NCBI GenBank assembly: GCA_021299075.1
Contig: JAJTFU010000035.1
Location: forward strand, 1-15,031
Reading direction: 5' to 3'
DNA length: 15,031 nt
Source: Novosphingobium sp.
GTDB lineage: Bacteria > Pseudomonadota > Alphaproteobacteria > Sphingomonadales > Sphingomonadaceae
The notes below the pieces were generated by a model. It saw nothing but the letters and a program-made list of their open reading frames with translations, did no database searches and had not been told where the DNA came from. Positions 14,411 to 15,031 of the stretch are shown here, one piece after another. A program made the position numbers and the translations under genes. How positions within the stretch are numbered: position 1 is the first letter of the stretch; each line of letters opens with the position of its first letter.

Positions 14411-15031
14411 GCGACGACAACACCACCAGCACCGCCCCGCAGGCTGCCGCCAAGAAGAAGCCCCTGGCGCTGGGGCGCGGCCTTGGCGCGCTGCTCGGCG
14501 AAACCCGCCGCGAAGAACCGCTGGTCAATCCCGCCGCGCTATCGAACGCGTCGGGGGCTGCTGCAGCCAAGGATGGCCTGGCCTTGCTGGCAGTCGCTGC
14601 AATCGTGCCGCATCCGGGCCAGCCACGCCGTCATTTCGATGAGGCGGCGCTGGATGAACTGGCTGCCTCAATCGCCGCACGCGGCGTGATCCAGCCGGTG
14701 ATCGTGACGCCGCACGGCGCAGGGCGGTGGCGGCTGGTTGCCGGGGAACGCCGCTGGCGTGCCGCGCAGCGGGCACAACTCCATGAAATTCCTGCAATTA
14801 TCCGCGATCTTGATGAGCGGGAGGTTACCGCCCTTGCGCTGATCGAGAATTTGCAGCGCGAGGATCTCAATCCGATCGAAGAGGCCCGCGCCTACCACCG
14901 CCTGGCTGACGATGAGGGACTGACCCAGGCCGAGATTGCCAAGCTGGTCGATAAGAGCCGCAGCCATGTCGCTAACCTTCAGCGGCTGCTGACCTTGCCG
15001 GACAGCGTGATCGCGCTGGTCGAAGGGGGCA
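14407..15031 (+). CDS. parB: Chromosome-partitioning protein ParB, 3' end cut by window edge
   Basis: ParB is the CTP-dependent DNA clamp that loads at parS and spreads along the origin region. 208 residues are visible, without a stop. The N-terminal KKKPLALGRGLGALLG at 16-31 is the segment that stimulates ParA ATPase in the family. The CTP-binding part includes GVIQPVIV near 93-100, GERRWRAA at 113-120 and ENLQREDLNPIEEA at 147-160. A helix-turn-helix for parS recognition follows (LTQAEIAKLVDKSRSHVANLQ, about 172-192). The C-terminal dimer domain lies beyond 15031. The start overlaps the parA stop by 4 nt, so the two proteins are translationally coupled, and three matching parS sites lie within 3.4 kb upstream. 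Confidence 0.96.
   Translation, partial: MSDDNTTSTAPQAAAKKKPLALGRGLGALLGETRREEPLVNPAALSNASGAAAAKDGLALLAVAAIVPHPGQPRRHFDEAALDELAASIAARGVIQPVIVTPHGAGRWRLVAGERRWRAAQRAQLHEIPAIIRDLDEREVTALALIENLQREDLNPIEEARAYHRLADDEGLTQAEIAKLVDKSRSHVANLQRLLTLPDSVIALVEGG

Overview
The window is a chromosomal segment of a high-GC alphaproteobacterium, most likely a member of the Sphingomonadales (Sphingomonas/Novosphingobium/Erythrobacter-like). This rests on gene order, on protein flavour and on the small DUF6489-like protein. It appears to be the replication-origin/centromere region of the main chromosome. No mobile element, CRISPR array, tRNA or rRNA was seen.

Layout. Positions 1-3323 are read leftward: a kinase/pyrophosphorylase regulator of the RP001/DUF299 family, maf, aroE and coaE are joined by 4-nt ATGA overlaps, followed after 51 nt by dnaQ, which runs off the left edge. 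In this strain maf looks broken: its N-terminal motif and its remaining domain lie in different frames, with about 40 codons missing between them. Positions 3324-3642 hold no gene. They have the marks of oriC: DnaA-box-like nonamers, a tandem pair of TGGGGACA(G/A) repeats, five GANTC sites and an AT-rich stretch, placed between the RP001 homologue and hemE exactly as in Caulobacter and Rickettsia.

Positions 3643-6544 are read rightward: hemE, hemJ and rho. Positions 6554-9762 hold a less conserved block: a small P-loop kinase-like protein, an NTF2/SnoaL-like protein (leftward), a protein with an aspartyl/asparaginyl beta-hydroxylase domain and a helical N-terminus, a dienelactone hydrolase-family protein (leftward), and an 85-aa DUF6489-like protein. 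Positions 9790-15031 are read rightward: mnmE, mnmG, rsmG, parA and parB, the last running off the right edge.

Three 16-bp parS-type sites lie at 11086 (between mnmE and mnmG), 13190 and 13552 (both inside the rsmG coding sequence), about 7.5-10 kb from the putative origin. Together with parA and parB they form a complete origin-segregation module. The remaining genes serve haem synthesis, tRNA wobble modification, 16S rRNA methylation, transcription termination, CoA and shikimate synthesis, and replication proofreading.

The most notable observations are the oriC architecture, the coding-sequence-embedded parS sites, the disrupted maf, the compact MnmE without a recognisable NKxD motif, and the uncharacterised block between rho and mnmE.
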